Part shown: positions 7,988-15,884 of the stretch, in pieces
How the letters are laid out: each line of letters opens with the position of its first letter
How positions within the stretch are numbered: the stretch's first letter is position 1
DNA from: Actinomadura sp. WMMA1423
Lineage (GTDB): Bacteria > Actinomycetota > Actinomycetes > Streptosporangiales > Streptosporangiaceae
Length of the DNA stretch: 64,000 nucleotides
Direction of reading: 5' to 3'
Assembly (NCBI RefSeq): GCF_006547145.1
Contig: NZ_CP041244.1
Span: forward strand, 6,200,001 to 6,264,000
The notes under the pieces: generated by a model
The model's database searches: none
Seen by the model: only the letters and a program-made list of their open reading frames with translations
What the model was told of the DNA's origin: nothing
Position numbers and translations under genes: made by a program

Positions 7988-9604
7988 CCGCGCCACGATC
8001 GGGCGGAGGTCGTAGTCCAGGAACAGCTGGGCAGCCTTCTTGATCACCGGGTCGCCGGGCTTGGCCTTCTTGCCGTTCGCCCACTGGACGTAGGCGTAGG
8101 CGACGTACCGGCCGCGGACCGTCGACGCCGCGTACCCGCCGGCCTGGTCGATGTCGGGGGACCGCTTGCCCGCCATGCCGCGGAACCACTCGTACCGGGC
8201 GGGGTCGCCCGCCTTGCTCACGGCTGTCGCGGCGGCCTTCGTCGGCATCACCGCGAGCCCGGAGGTGACGGCGAGCTTGGTCTCCGGGTCGATGTAGGTG
8301 GCGCGGACGATCTTGCGGCACTGCTGCTGGCGCAGGGCGGCGAGCATGGAGCCGCGGGCGGCGTAGGTGACGTCCCGGTTGAGCGACCAGCGGTCCCGGA
8401 GGTAGGTCCGGTCGCCGAACCGGATCTGCTGGGTCGGGAAGACGTCGTGGAACGCCAGGTCGGCGGTGTCGGTCTTCTCGTTGGTGATGTCCACGGCGCC
8501 GGTCGCCGGGGCGGACGGCTTGGCGGGCGGCGTGGCGGGCGGCGTGGCCGGGGCCGTGCTCTGCACCGCCGCGGGGGCTTCGGCCGACTTGCCGCTCTTG
8601 CCGTCCTTGCCGTCCGACCCCGAACCGCCGACGAGGAACAGGCCGCCGACCGCGGCGAGGATCACCGCGGCGACGCCGCCGATCAGCACCGGGCGGCCCT
8701 TGCTCCCGCCTCGGCCGCCCGCGGGCATGCCCGGCGGAGGACTCCCCGGCGGCGGGGCCGCGGCCGGGTTCGCGGCCGGGTTCGCGGCCTCGGTGTCGTG
8801 GCCCGGTGCGCCGACCTGGGGCTGCCCGGCCTCCGACGTCCCGCCCTCGACGGGTTCGCCGTGCGGGAACGGGCCGCTTCCGGTGGGCGGCACGAAGCCC
8901 GGGGGCAGGATGGCGTCGGGTACGAGAACGGGCGCGAGCGAGGCGGCGTCCTCGGCCTCCTTGGCCCTCTCGAACGCCGAGAGGGGGGTGGGCATGTCCG
9001 TCACGGTGTCGTCCACTGCTGTGCCGGCTCCCGCGGTGTCGTGCGCTGTGCTGGGGTCCGCCGCATTGTCACCGACCGGGGTACCGGGCATCGCGGCCCT
9101 GGTCTCCGGTGCGGCCGCCGCGGCTTCGGCCCGAGGGGCCTCTTCCTGCCGGACTCCTGCCCGCGGCGCCCCGCTCCGGGGAGCGGAAGCGTCCGTAGCG
9201 GCCTCGTCCCGGGACGCGCCGAACGCGGGCGGGACGGGCCGGAAGCCCTCGGGGTCGGTGTCGTCCGTGGAGAGCGGCGGCTTGACGATCGGCTCGGCGG
9301 GGACGGCGCCGCGGGAGTCGACGCGCGGCACGCCCGTCCCGGCGACGAGCGTCCCGGGCGGCGGGGACGGCGCCGGGGCGGCCTCGGGGACGGGGGCGAC
9401 CTCGGGAGCGAGGGCGTCCGCCTCGTCCTCGACCACGGGTGCCGACAGAGGCTCCGGCGCCGCCGGGGCCTGCTCGGCCGGCGGTGCGGCGTCCGCGGAC
9501 TCGGCGGCCCACCAGGGGGCCTCCAGTCCGAAGGCGGGGAGCTTGAGGGGGGCGGCGTCGCCGCCCTGCTCGCCGTGCTCCCGTGCGTCTCTAGGTCCAG
9601 ACAT
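7976..9604 (-). CDS. Membrane-anchored protein with long Pro/Ala-rich cytosolic tail and extracytoplasmic domain
   Basis: A 542-residue protein of unknown function. Residues 1-~300 are low-complexity Pro/Ala/Glu-rich and probably disordered. A single hydrophobic segment (VLIGGVAAVILAAVGGLFLV) follows a basic stretch, which places the tail inside the cell. A Ser/Thr/Pro/Ala linker leads to a ~170-residue external domain containing LRQQQCRKIVRATY and RGRYVAYAYVQWANGKKAKP. This domain is alignable by eye to the C-terminal domain of the next gene upstream, so the two are tandem paralogues. The ATG is 24 nt from the end of that gene, with no clear ribosome binding site, which suggests coupling. 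Confidence 0.75.
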   Translation of the reverse strand: MSGPRDAREHGEQGGDAAPLKLPAFGLEAPWWAAESADAAPPAEQAPAAPEPLSAPVVEDEADALAPEVAPVPEAAPAPSPPPGTLVAGTGVPRVDSRGAVPAEPIVKPPLSTDDTDPEGFRPVPPAFGASRDEAATDASAPRSGAPRAGVRQEEAPRAEAAAAAPETRAAMPGTPVGDNAADPSTAHDTAGAGTAVDDTVTDMPTPLSAFERAKEAEDAASLAPVLVPDAILPPGFVPPTGSGPFPHGEPVEGGTSEAGQPQVGAPGHDTEAANPAANPAAAPPPGSPPPGMPAGGRGGSKGRPVLIGGVAAVILAAVGGLFLVGGSGSDGKDGKSGKSAEAPAAVQSTAPATPPATPPAKPSAPATGAVDITNEKTDTADLAFHDVFPTQQIRFGDRTYLRDRWSLNRDVTYAARGSMLAALRQQQCRKIVRATYIDPETKLAVTSGLAVMPTKAAATAVSKAGDPARYEWFRGMAGKRSPDIDQAGGYAASTVRGRYVAYAYVQWANGKKAKPGDPVIKKAAQLFLDYDLRPIVARARG

Positions 9605-9628
9605 AAGCAGTGAGGGTATTCAAAGGGA

Positions 9629-10819
9629 TCACTTTTTGAGGGGCTTGCCTTCGGTCTCCCGGTAGTGCAGGGCCAGGGACAGGTTGCTGCCCTTGACCAT
9701 CTGCGTACCGAAGACCCGAACCGCGGCATGGTACTTGCTGGAGATCTTCTTGCCGTCCGGCCGCTGTACCCAGGTCATGATGACGTAGTGGCCGCGCGCT
9801 TGCGAGGTGCCGAGCGCCTCGCCCTTGCCGTTGTTCTTGCTGATGCCCGTGCCGGGGAGCGCCACCAGGAACGCGTCCTTCGCGGCGGCGGCCTTGACGG
9901 CCTTCTTGGCCGCGGCCTCGGTCTGCAGGTTGAAGACGCCGACCGTGCCGATGAGCGAGCCGGTGCTGAGCGCGTACGTGGCCCGGAGCGCCTGCGTGCA
10001 GCGCCCCTTCTTGAGGGCCTGCGCCAGGGTGGCGCCGCCGACGACGCCGGTGCAGCCCTTCTTCCCGGTGACGGCCGTCCGCACGTACTTGAGGCCGCCC
10101 GCCTTGAACGTCGCCTTGCCGAAGACCTCCTTGAGGGTCAGCGGCGCGGGGTCGGTGGCGCGGCTCTGCAGCTTCACCGGGGACAGGGCGGGCTGCGTGG
10201 GGCTCGGCGTCGGCTGCGGCCGCTTGGAGGCGGCCTGCGTCGGCGCCGTCTTCGGCTTGGAGTCGTCGCCCTTCAGCACCGACGACAGCCCGACGCCGCC
10301 GCCGATGAGCAGGATGCCGGCGACCGCCGCGCCGCCGATGATCAGCGGCAGGTTGCGGCGGCGCTCGGGACGTTCGGACGCACCGGACGGCCCCGGCGGC
10401 ATGCCCTCGTAGGAGCCGAAGCCGCCCTCGCCCGGCGCGTTCTCGCCGTAGGCTCCGCCCGCGACGGGCTCGTCGCCCCACGCCGGCGGCTGGTCGGACC
10501 AGGCGGCGGTCTGCTCGCCGGGACCGCCGGACGCCTCGCCGCCCTGCGCGCCACCGAAGCCGCCACCCCCGTAGGGGGCGCCGCCGAAGGAGTCGTTGCC
10601 GAACGCGTCGTTGCCGAAGGAGCCGTTGCCGGATCCGGCGCCGCCGAACGCTTCGCCGCCGCCCGGCATCGCGCCGGGCCCCTCGTCGCGTGGAGCGAAA
10701 GGGGCTTCGTCGTTGTCGTGGCCGTACGGCGGCGCTTCGGCTCCGGGTCCGTACGGCGCGTGCGGCGACTGCCGGGGGGGCCAGTCGCCGGGTTTGCCTT
10801 GATCGCCCGGATAACCCAT
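9629..10819 (-). CDS. Membrane-anchored paralogue with Gly/Phe-rich cytosolic tail
   Basis: A 396-residue protein with the same plan as its downstream neighbour. The first ~150 residues are disordered and rich in Gly, Phe, Asn and Pro, with repeated GNxxFG and GGxGFGG units. A basic stop (RPERRRN) precedes a transmembrane helix (LPLIIGGAAVAGILLIGGGV), a Pro/Thr linker and an external domain (LKEVFGK..., KKGRCTQALRATY, RGHYVIMTWVQRPDGKK). The C-x-RATY and RG-x-YV...WVQ blocks match the neighbour. Cysteines in the external domain could form disulphides. I recognise no catalytic motif; a sensor or cell-envelope role is possible. The ATG at 10819 is clear. Confidence 0.75.
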   Translation of the reverse strand: MGYPGDQGKPGDWPPRQSPHAPYGPGAEAPPYGHDNDEAPFAPRDEGPGAMPGGGEAFGGAGSGNGSFGNDAFGNDSFGGAPYGGGGFGGAQGGEASGGPGEQTAAWSDQPPAWGDEPVAGGAYGENAPGEGGFGSYEGMPPGPSGASERPERRRNLPLIIGGAAVAGILLIGGGVGLSSVLKGDDSKPKTAPTQAASKRPQPTPSPTQPALSPVKLQSRATDPAPLTLKEVFGKATFKAGGLKYVRTAVTGKKGCTGVVGGATLAQALKKGRCTQALRATYALSTGSLIGTVGVFNLQTEAAAKKAVKAAAAKDAFLVALPGTGISKNNGKGEALGTSQARGHYVIMTWVQRPDGKKISSKYHAAVRVFGTQMVKGSNLSLALHYRETEGKPLKK

Positions 10820-10937
10820 GGGTTGGACCTTACCGTTCCTCGTTCAGGGCTCTGGACCTTCGCGACACCCACCATGACATGGGGGCGAACCGGACGCCGG
10901 TGATTTGCCGAAGGTCACCTCCCCGCAGGGGCGGCGG

Positions 10938-12008
10938 TCACTTCCAGCCGAAGTCCTGCGTCCACAGCGGCCCGCCGGATCCCGAGGCCATCCCGACGCC
11001 GATGGCCCGCAGCCCGCAGTTCAGGATGTTGGCCCGGTGGCCGGGGCTGTCCATCCAGCCCTTCACCACGGCCGAGGCGGTCGGGTAGCCCTTGGCGATG
11101 TTCTCCGCCCCGGGGCTGTCGTACCCGGCGTCCTCCATCCGCTTCCACGGGCTGTCGCCGTTGCGGGACGTGTGGTCGAAGTAGTTGTTGGCCGCCATGT
11201 CCGCCGAGTGCCTGCGGGCCGCCGTGGTGAGCCGCGCGTCGACGCGCAGCGCCTTGCAGCCGTGCTTGGCGCGTTCGGCGTTGGTGAGCGACACCACGCT
11301 CGCCTCGGGCCCGGACGAGCCGCCGGAACCACCGGAACCACCGGAACCGCCGCCCGGTGCCGTGCCGCCGCCGGGCGTCGAGGGGCTGCCCGGGGCGGAG
11401 GACTTCCTGGACTTGGAGGGCTTGGCCGAGGCGCTCTTCGGGGGATGGATCACTTTCAGCGGCGGCGTCTGCTCCTCGGCGCTCGGCGCGGGAGACGCGG
11501 CGGTCCTGCCGCCGCGGCCCGCGCCCGTCCCGAAACCGGACCCGTTGCCGTTGCCGTTGCCGGAGCCGTTGCCGGTCGCGGCGAGCGGATCGCTCTGCGT
11601 TCCGGCCGGGACCTCCACGGACGGGCTGCGCCCGGGCCCGGAGGCGGACGTCTTCTCCGACCGCAGCTGGGGCAGGACGAGCCGGTCGATCGCCACGCCG
11701 ACGCCGATCGCGAGGGCGGACGCGGTGGCGGCCACGACGATCCCCTTCGCGCCCTTCTTGGGGCGCTTTCCGCCGGGCGGTCGGCCGTTCCAGAAGGCGT
11801 CGCCGTCGCTCGGCCGCCGCTCGCCGGACGGGGGCCCCGAGCGCCGCCGCGGGCCGCTGGCGACGAGTTCGTCGCGGTAGGGCGAGGCCCCGGGACGCGG
11901 CGGGACCTCACGCGAACCGGAGGCGTCGCGCGAAGCGGCGCCGGGGCGCCCGGCGGGGCCGGGCCGGCGGCGCCCGGCGGGATCGGCTGGTCTGCGGGGA
12001 GTAGTCAG
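10938..12008 (-). CDS. Membrane-anchored SCP/CAP-domain protein (start uncertain)
   Basis: The C-terminal ~125 residues form a CAP/SCP (PR-1-like, YkwD-type) domain: LTNAERAKHGCKALRVD, AARRHSADMAANNYF, PGAENIAKGYP, GWMDSPGHRANILN and GVGMA. The two His and Glu positions of the CAP cavity are present. In front lie a Gly/Ser/Pro linker and a hydrophobic helix (AATASALAIGVGVAIDRLVL). The frame stays open upstream of the GTG at 11735 and encodes a basic tail ending GGKRPKKGAKG, ideal before a membrane helix, so I extend it to a CTG at 12008 preceded by GGGAG. If CTG is not used, the GTG gives a 265-residue protein. CAP proteins are usually extracellular; the function here is unknown. Confidence 0.7.
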   Translation of the reverse strand: MTTPRRPADPAGRRRPGPAGRPGAASRDASGSREVPPRPGASPYRDELVASGPRRRSGPPSGERRPSDGDAFWNGRPPGGKRPKKGAKGIVVAATASALAIGVGVAIDRLVLPQLRSEKTSASGPGRSPSVEVPAGTQSDPLAATGNGSGNGNGNGSGFGTGAGRGGRTAASPAPSAEEQTPPLKVIHPPKSASAKPSKSRKSSAPGSPSTPGGGTAPGGGSGGSGGSGGSSGPEASVVSLTNAERAKHGCKALRVDARLTTAARRHSADMAANNYFDHTSRNGDSPWKRMEDAGYDSPGAENIAKGYPTASAVVKGWMDSPGHRANILNCGLRAIGVGMASGSGGPLWTQDFGWK

Positions 12009-12077
12009 CGGGGGCTCCCGGGTGCGGGCCGGCGTGAGCCGGCGTGGACCGGTCGCCCGGCACCTTATCCCTATATA

Positions 12078-12101
12078 GACCCTCCGTTACAGAAATGTTC
12101 C
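12078..12101 (-). promoter_or_regulatory. Possible ECF-sigma-type promoter for the SCP gene
   Basis: On the minus strand GGAAC is followed after 16 nt by GTCTA, resembling the GGAAC-N16/17-GTT promoters of SigE-like ECF sigma factors. It would start transcription about 60 nt before the proposed CTG start, which supports the longer SCP reading frame. Only the motif itself is seen. Confidence 0.3.
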
Positions 12102-12558
12102 TAGAAAGACCGAAACCGCTACAAGGCGTGATCACCACACTGCCGAACGTCTCCCTCGCGCAGCCCGCCGGCCGCACTCCCGGCCGCTCGAATGCGACAC
12201 GACCACCGAGACCGCAACACGATCGCCCACACCGCCGCGCCCCGCCGCGCACACGGTCATCCGCCGCGCGAACCGCGTGTCCGCCGTGCACGCGCCGTGC
12301 GGACGCCGCGCATTCGCCGTGCGCTCGCCGTGCCCCCGCTGCGCATCCGCTGCGCACGCGCCCTGCGAACCTCACGTCCGCCGTGCAGGCGCCGGGCGTC
12401 CGCCGTGCAGGCGCCGGGCGTCCGCCGTGCAGGCGCCGCGTGGCCGCTGCGGACGCGCCGTGCGAACTGCGCGTTGGGGGTGTGCCTGCGGGTGGGGGCA
12501 TATATGGGGAGATAAGGCATACTGGGGCTGCGGCCGACGGCGCCACGGCGGGCTCGTT
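12102..12558. other. Repeat-rich spacer between the SCP gene and rplM
   Basis: No gene is supported here. From about 12230 to 12470 the sequence is a degenerate array built from CCGCCGTGC-like units, which produces Arg-rich readings in several frames. Within it is a clear tandem repeat listed separately. The codon pattern is that of a simple-sequence expansion, not of a protein gene. Confidence 0.6.
12375..12440. repeat. 22-bp tandem repeat, three copies
   Basis: Three head-to-tail copies of a 22-bp unit that starts CGTCCGCCGTGCAGGCGCC begin at 12375, 12397 and 12419. The first two are identical and the third has one mismatch. Units abut without spacers, so this is a microsatellite-like expansion and not a CRISPR. 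Confidence 0.85.
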
Positions 12559-12588
12559 TTGACCCGTGTGCGCGCGGCCGAGTATCCT
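12559..12588 (+). promoter_or_regulatory. Sigma-70-type promoter of rplM-rpsI
   Basis: TTGACC and TATCCT are separated by 18 nt, a good match to the primary actinobacterial sigma factor consensus. Transcription would start near 12595, giving a leader of about 240 nt before rplM. Confidence 0.65.
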
Positions 12589-12594
12589 GCGTGT

Positions 12595-12832
12595 TTGTTG
12601 TGTGCGTCGATGCCTGCTCGCCTTAGGTGAGAGGCGACGCGACCGACATGTCGGTGTGTCCCCATCATGTGCGCCCCAGTGGCCGCGTGCGGGCCCCGGC
12701 ATCCCGGAGCGCCAGGTCGGATGATCCTCTGATCGGCGCGAGCAGGATTCCGCTGCCAGGTGGCACCCGTCCGCGAGGGCGGGTGGAGGATCGAAACCGC
12801 TGAGAGTCGACGAGAAACGAAGGCTTACGACC
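12595..12832 (+). promoter_or_regulatory. Long structured 5' leader of rplM
   Basis: The ~240-nt untranslated leader contains a perfect CCGACATGTCGG palindrome (about 12639-12650) and a GGCACCCGTCCGCGAGGGCGGGTGG hairpin-like segment split around 12763-12787. Ribosomal protein leaders that bind their own product (L13 leaders) are known in Firmicutes; whether this one is autoregulatory is inference from length and structure only. Confidence 0.35.
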
Positions 12833-13285
12833 GTGCGCACGTACACCCCTAAGCCCGCTGACGTCCAGCGTCAGTGGTACGTCATCGACGCGACCGATGT
12901 CGTGCTGGGCCGTCTCGCCAGTCAGGTCGCACAGCTGCTCCGGGGTAAGCACAAGCCGATCTACGCCCCGCACCTCGACACCGGTGACTTCGTCGTCATC
13001 GTGAACGCCGACAAGGTGGCGCTGTCCGGCAACAAGCTGGAGCAGAAGCGGGCCTACCGGCACTCGGGCTACCCGGGCGGCCTGCGCTCGGTGAGCTACG
13101 GCGACCTGCTGGCCAAGCACCCCGAGCGGGCCGTCGAGAAGGCGATCAAGGGCATGCTGCCCAAGAACTCCCTCGGCCGGAAGATGTTCGGCAAGGTGAA
13201 GGTCTACGCCGGGCCGGACCACCCGCACCAGGCGCAGAAGCCGGTCCCGTTCGAGATCACCCAGATCAGCCAGATCAAGAAGTGA
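12833..13285 (+). CDS. rplM: 50S ribosomal protein L13
   Basis: A 150-residue L13, an early-assembly protein of the large subunit. It starts at GTG (MRTYTPKPADVQRQWYVIDA) and contains the diagnostic DVVLGRLASQVAQLLRGKHK and RAVEKAIKGMLPKN. It heads the two-gene rplM-rpsI operon under the promoter near 12560. Confidence 0.97.
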   Translation: MRTYTPKPADVQRQWYVIDATDVVLGRLASQVAQLLRGKHKPIYAPHLDTGDFVVIVNADKVALSGNKLEQKRAYRHSGYPGGLRSVSYGDLLAKHPERAVEKAIKGMLPKNSLGRKMFGKVKVYAGPDHPHQAQKPVPFEITQISQIKK

Positions 13286-13290
13286 CTCCC

Positions 13291-13311
13291 GCGCACGAGA
13301 TCATCGTGCGC
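13291..13311 (+). terminator. Small hairpin between rplM and rpsI
   Basis: An 8-bp inverted repeat, GCGCACGA/TCGTGCGC, with a 5-nt loop lies just after rplM. In an operon of two ribosomal proteins it is more likely a processing or stability element than a terminator. Confidence 0.4.
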
Positions 13312-13385
13312 AGCCCGCAGGAAGAGGCCGCCGGGGCACCCGTCGTACGGGCCCGCCGCCCTGGCTAGAACACCCAAGGAGAACC

Positions 13386-13895
13386 GTGGACGAGACCACC
13401 GGCGCCGAGCAGGCCGCCGAACTCGACTCGTACGAGGACGCGCCGTCCGAGTACAGCACCGAGACCCCCGAGACCGCCGGCGAGGGCTTCCTCGGCCAGC
13501 CGGTCGCGACCGGCCCCGCGGCCGGCACCGGCCGCCGCAAGCAGGCCATCGCGCGGGTCCGCATCGTCCCCGGCACCGGCCAGTGGAAGATCAACGGCCG
13601 CACGCTGGACCAGTACTTCCCGAACAAGGTGCACCAGCAGATCGTGAACGAGCCGTTCGTGCTGCTGAGCCTGGAGGGCCAGTTCGACGTGCTCGCGCGC
13701 GTGAACGGCGGCGGCACCACCGGCCAGGCCGGTGCGCTGCGCCTCGGCATCTCCCGCGCGCTGCAGTTCGCGAACATCGAGCACCGCCCGGCGCTGAAGA
13801 AGGCCGGCTTCCTCACCCGCGACGCGCGGGTGCCGGAGCGCAAGAAGGCCGGCCTCAAGAAGGCCCGCAAGGCTCCGCAGTACAGCAAGCGTTGA
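13386..13895 (+). CDS. rpsI: 30S ribosomal protein S9 with N-terminal extension
   Basis: A 169-residue S9. The canonical ~130-residue domain starts at TGRRKQAIARVRIVPGTG, and the C-terminal KKARKAPQYSKR tail reaches the P-site tRNA. An acidic ~45-residue N-terminal extension (DETTGAEQAAELDSYEDAP...) precedes it, as is common in Actinobacteria and probably disordered. The GTG is preceded by AAGGAGA at proper spacing. Confidence 0.96.
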   Translation: MDETTGAEQAAELDSYEDAPSEYSTETPETAGEGFLGQPVATGPAAGTGRRKQAIARVRIVPGTGQWKINGRTLDQYFPNKVHQQIVNEPFVLLSLEGQFDVLARVNGGGTTGQAGALRLGISRALQFANIEHRPALKKAGFLTRDARVPERKKAGLKKARKAPQYSKR

Positions 13896-13934
13896 TCGAC
13901 GGCACGAGCCGTCGCACCCCGTGGCTTCGCCGCG

Positions 13935-13953
13935 GCCGGCCAGCATGGCCGGC
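13935..13953 (+). terminator. Hairpin after rpsI
   Basis: A 7-bp inverted repeat, GCCGGCC/GGCCGGC, with a 5-nt loop lies 40 nt after the rpsI stop and may end the rplM-rpsI operon before glmM. Confidence 0.4.
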
Positions 13954-14067
13954 GCACCGGGTGCGGCGGCTCGTCCGCTTTTCCGGGCGACCCCGCCCCC
14001 TGCTCGCAGGCCCTCTTCTCACCGGCCTCCTTTTTCCAGGAACTTCTCTCTGATCGGGAGTTGAACT

Positions 14068-15411
14068 GTGGCTCGTCTGTTCGGGACCGACGGCGTGCGC
14101 GGACTCGCCAACCGAGACCTGACCGCCCCGCTCGCCATGGACCTGTCCGTCGCGGCGGCGAGGGTGCTGGGGGAGCAGGGCGCGTTCAAGGGGCACCGGC
14201 CGGTGGCGGTGGTCGGCCGCGACCCCCGCGCCTCGGGCGAGTTCCTGGAGGCCGCCGTCGTGGCGGGCCTCGCGAGCGCCGGGGTGGACGTGCTGCGCCT
14301 CGGCGTCCTGCCGACGCCCGCGGTGGCGCACCTGACCCACGCGCTGGACGCCGACCTCGGCGTGATGCTGTCGGCGTCGCACAACCCGGCCCCCGACAAC
14401 GGGATCAAGTTCTTCGACCGCAGCGGCTACAAGCTCCCCGACGACCTGGAGGACCGCGTCGAGGCGCGGCTCGGTGAGGAGTGGGAGCTGCCGACCGGCG
14501 CGGGCGTCGGCCGCGTCCGCGAGGCGCACGGCGCGGTCGAGCAGTACGTGGCGCACCTGCTGACCACGGTCCCGGTGTCGCTGGACGGCCTGCGCGTCGT
14601 CATCGACTGCGCCAACGGCGCCTCCAGCGACGTCGCCCCGGAGGCGCTGCGCCGCGCGGGCGCCGAGGTCATCACGATCGGGACCGCCCCGGACGGGCTG
14701 AACATCAACTCCGGCTGCGGCTCCACGCACCTGGAGGCCCTGCAGAAGGCCGTCCGCGAGCACGGCGCGGACGCGGGCATCGCCAACGACGGCGACGCCG
14801 ACCGCTGCCTGGCGGTGACGGCGACCGGCGAGATCGTCGACGGCGACCAGATCATGGCGATCCTCGCCATGGACCTGCGGGAGGCCGGCGCGCTCGCCGC
14901 CGACACCGTGGTCGCGACCGTGATGTCGAACCTCGGCTTCAAGCTGGCCATGCGGGAGGCTGGGATCACCGTCGTGGAGACCGCGGTCGGCGACCGGTAC
15001 GTCCTGGAGGCGATGAAGGAGGGCGGTTTCGGCTTCGGCGGCGAGCAGTCCGGCCACGTCATCATGCTGGACCACGCCACGACCGGGGACGGCGTCCTCA
15101 CCGGCCTGCACCTGCTCGCCGCGATGGTCCGCCGCGGGCGCCCGCTGGACGAGCTGGCCAAGATCATGACGCGGCTGCCGCAGGTCCTCATCAACGTCAA
15201 GGACGTCGACAAGAACCGCGCGAAGACCTCCCCCGAGCTGGCCGCGGCCGTCGCCGCCGCGGAGGCGGGCCTCGGTGAGACCGGCCGCGTCCTGATCCGC
15301 CCCAGCGGCACCGAGCCGATGGTCCGCGTGATGGTGGAGGCGGCGTCGGAGACCCAGGCCCGGTCGGTGGCCGAGCACCTCTCCGGCGTGGTCCGCACGG
15401 TCCTGGGCTGA
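14068..15411 (+). CDS. glmM: Phosphoglucosamine mutase
   Basis: A 447-residue alpha-D-phosphohexomutase that converts glucosamine-6-phosphate to glucosamine-1-phosphate for UDP-GlcNAc and peptidoglycan synthesis. The phosphoserine is Ser104 in SASHNP; the metal loop DGDADR and the phosphate-binding loop RPSGTEPMVRVM are present. It starts at GTG (MARLFGTDGVRGLANRDL). Its partner glmS lies 15 kb downstream. Its last codons and stop are the first unit of a 16-bp tandem repeat. Confidence 0.96.
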   Translation: MARLFGTDGVRGLANRDLTAPLAMDLSVAAARVLGEQGAFKGHRPVAVVGRDPRASGEFLEAAVVAGLASAGVDVLRLGVLPTPAVAHLTHALDADLGVMLSASHNPAPDNGIKFFDRSGYKLPDDLEDRVEARLGEEWELPTGAGVGRVREAHGAVEQYVAHLLTTVPVSLDGLRVVIDCANGASSDVAPEALRRAGAEVITIGTAPDGLNINSGCGSTHLEALQKAVREHGADAGIANDGDADRCLAVTATGEIVDGDQIMAILAMDLREAGALAADTVVATVMSNLGFKLAMREAGITVVETAVGDRYVLEAMKEGGFGFGGEQSGHVIMLDHATTGDGVLTGLHLLAAMVRRGRPLDELAKIMTRLPQVLINVKDVDKNRAKTSPELAAAVAAAEAGLGETGRVLIRPSGTEPMVRVMVEAASETQARSVAEHLSGVVRTVLG

Positions 15412-15458
15412 CGCGGTCCTGGGCCGGCGCGGTCCTCGGCTGACACGGTCCTGGCCGA
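15396..15458 (+). repeat. 16-bp tandem repeat beginning inside the glmM 3' end
   Basis: Four head-to-tail, slightly diverged 16-bp units (first unit CACGGTCCTGGGCTGA) start at 15396, 15412, 15428 and 15444. The first unit is the end of glmM including its TGA stop. The later units are non-coding copies; the third again ends in TGA. Confidence 0.8.
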
Positions 15459-15466
15459 ACCGGCGA

Positions 15467-15491
15467 GCCGGGCGGGCGCCGCCCGCCCGGC
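15467..15491. terminator. Bidirectional hairpin between glmM and the repeat-protein gene
   Basis: A perfect 11-bp inverted repeat, GCCGGGCGGGC/GCCCGCCCGGC, with a 3-nt loop lies between convergent genes and touches the stop of the leftward one. Confidence 0.6.
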
Positions 15492-15847
15492 TAGCTTCCG
15501 TCGATCTCCAGCCGGCCGACCTTCAGGTGCTCGATCTCGACGGTCCCGGCCTTGAGATGGCCGATGACGGCCCGCTTCACGGCGAGCTTGCCGATCGCGA
15601 CGGCGCCGACCGCCACGGCGCCGACGGCCATGGCCCCGAGCGCCAGGGAGCCGAACCCGTTGCCGCCCCGCAGCGTGATCCCGGTCGCGGAGGCGCCGGT
15701 CGCCTCGGCCCCGGTCGCCCGCGCGCGCACGGCCTGCTTCGTCCGCACCCGGTGCGGCTCCTGGGCAGTGCCCTCGGCGGCGGCCCCGGCGCTCTCCAAG
15801 GCCTGGTCGGCTCCGTCGGCGGCGTCCTTGCCGTGAGATTCGCTCAT
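15491..15847 (-). CDS. Small protein with pentapeptide-like repeats
   Basis: A 118-residue protein of unknown function. After a ~50-residue polar N-terminus, residues ~65-115 read as successive five-residue units of alternating hydrophobic and small residues (LALG-AMAVG-AVAVG-AVAIG-KLAVK-RAVIG-HLKAG-TVEIE-HLKVG-RLEI). Such periodicity suggests a short right-handed beta-helix, as in pentapeptide-repeat or bactofilin-like folds, but it is not a canonical A(D/N)LxX protein. No membrane helix or signal peptide is convincing. It lies 37 nt downstream of the HNH gene in the same direction and may be co-transcribed with it. Confidence 0.6.
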   Translation of the reverse strand: MSESHGKDAADGADQALESAGAAAEGTAQEPHRVRTKQAVRARATGAEATGASATGITLRGGNGFGSLALGAMAVGAVAVGAVAIGKLAVKRAVIGHLKAGTVEIEHLKVGRLEIDGS

Positions 15848-15884
15848 GGGAGGAGCTTACGGCCGGCCGGCCGTCCTCGCCGGG

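Noticed and set aside
7976..12008. Genomic island or prophage fragment
   Set aside because: No integrase, tRNA attachment site, transposase or phage gene is present, and composition is like the surroundings.
12375..12440. CRISPR-like repeat
   Set aside because: The 22-bp units abut with no spacers and there are no cas genes nearby; it is a simple tandem repeat.
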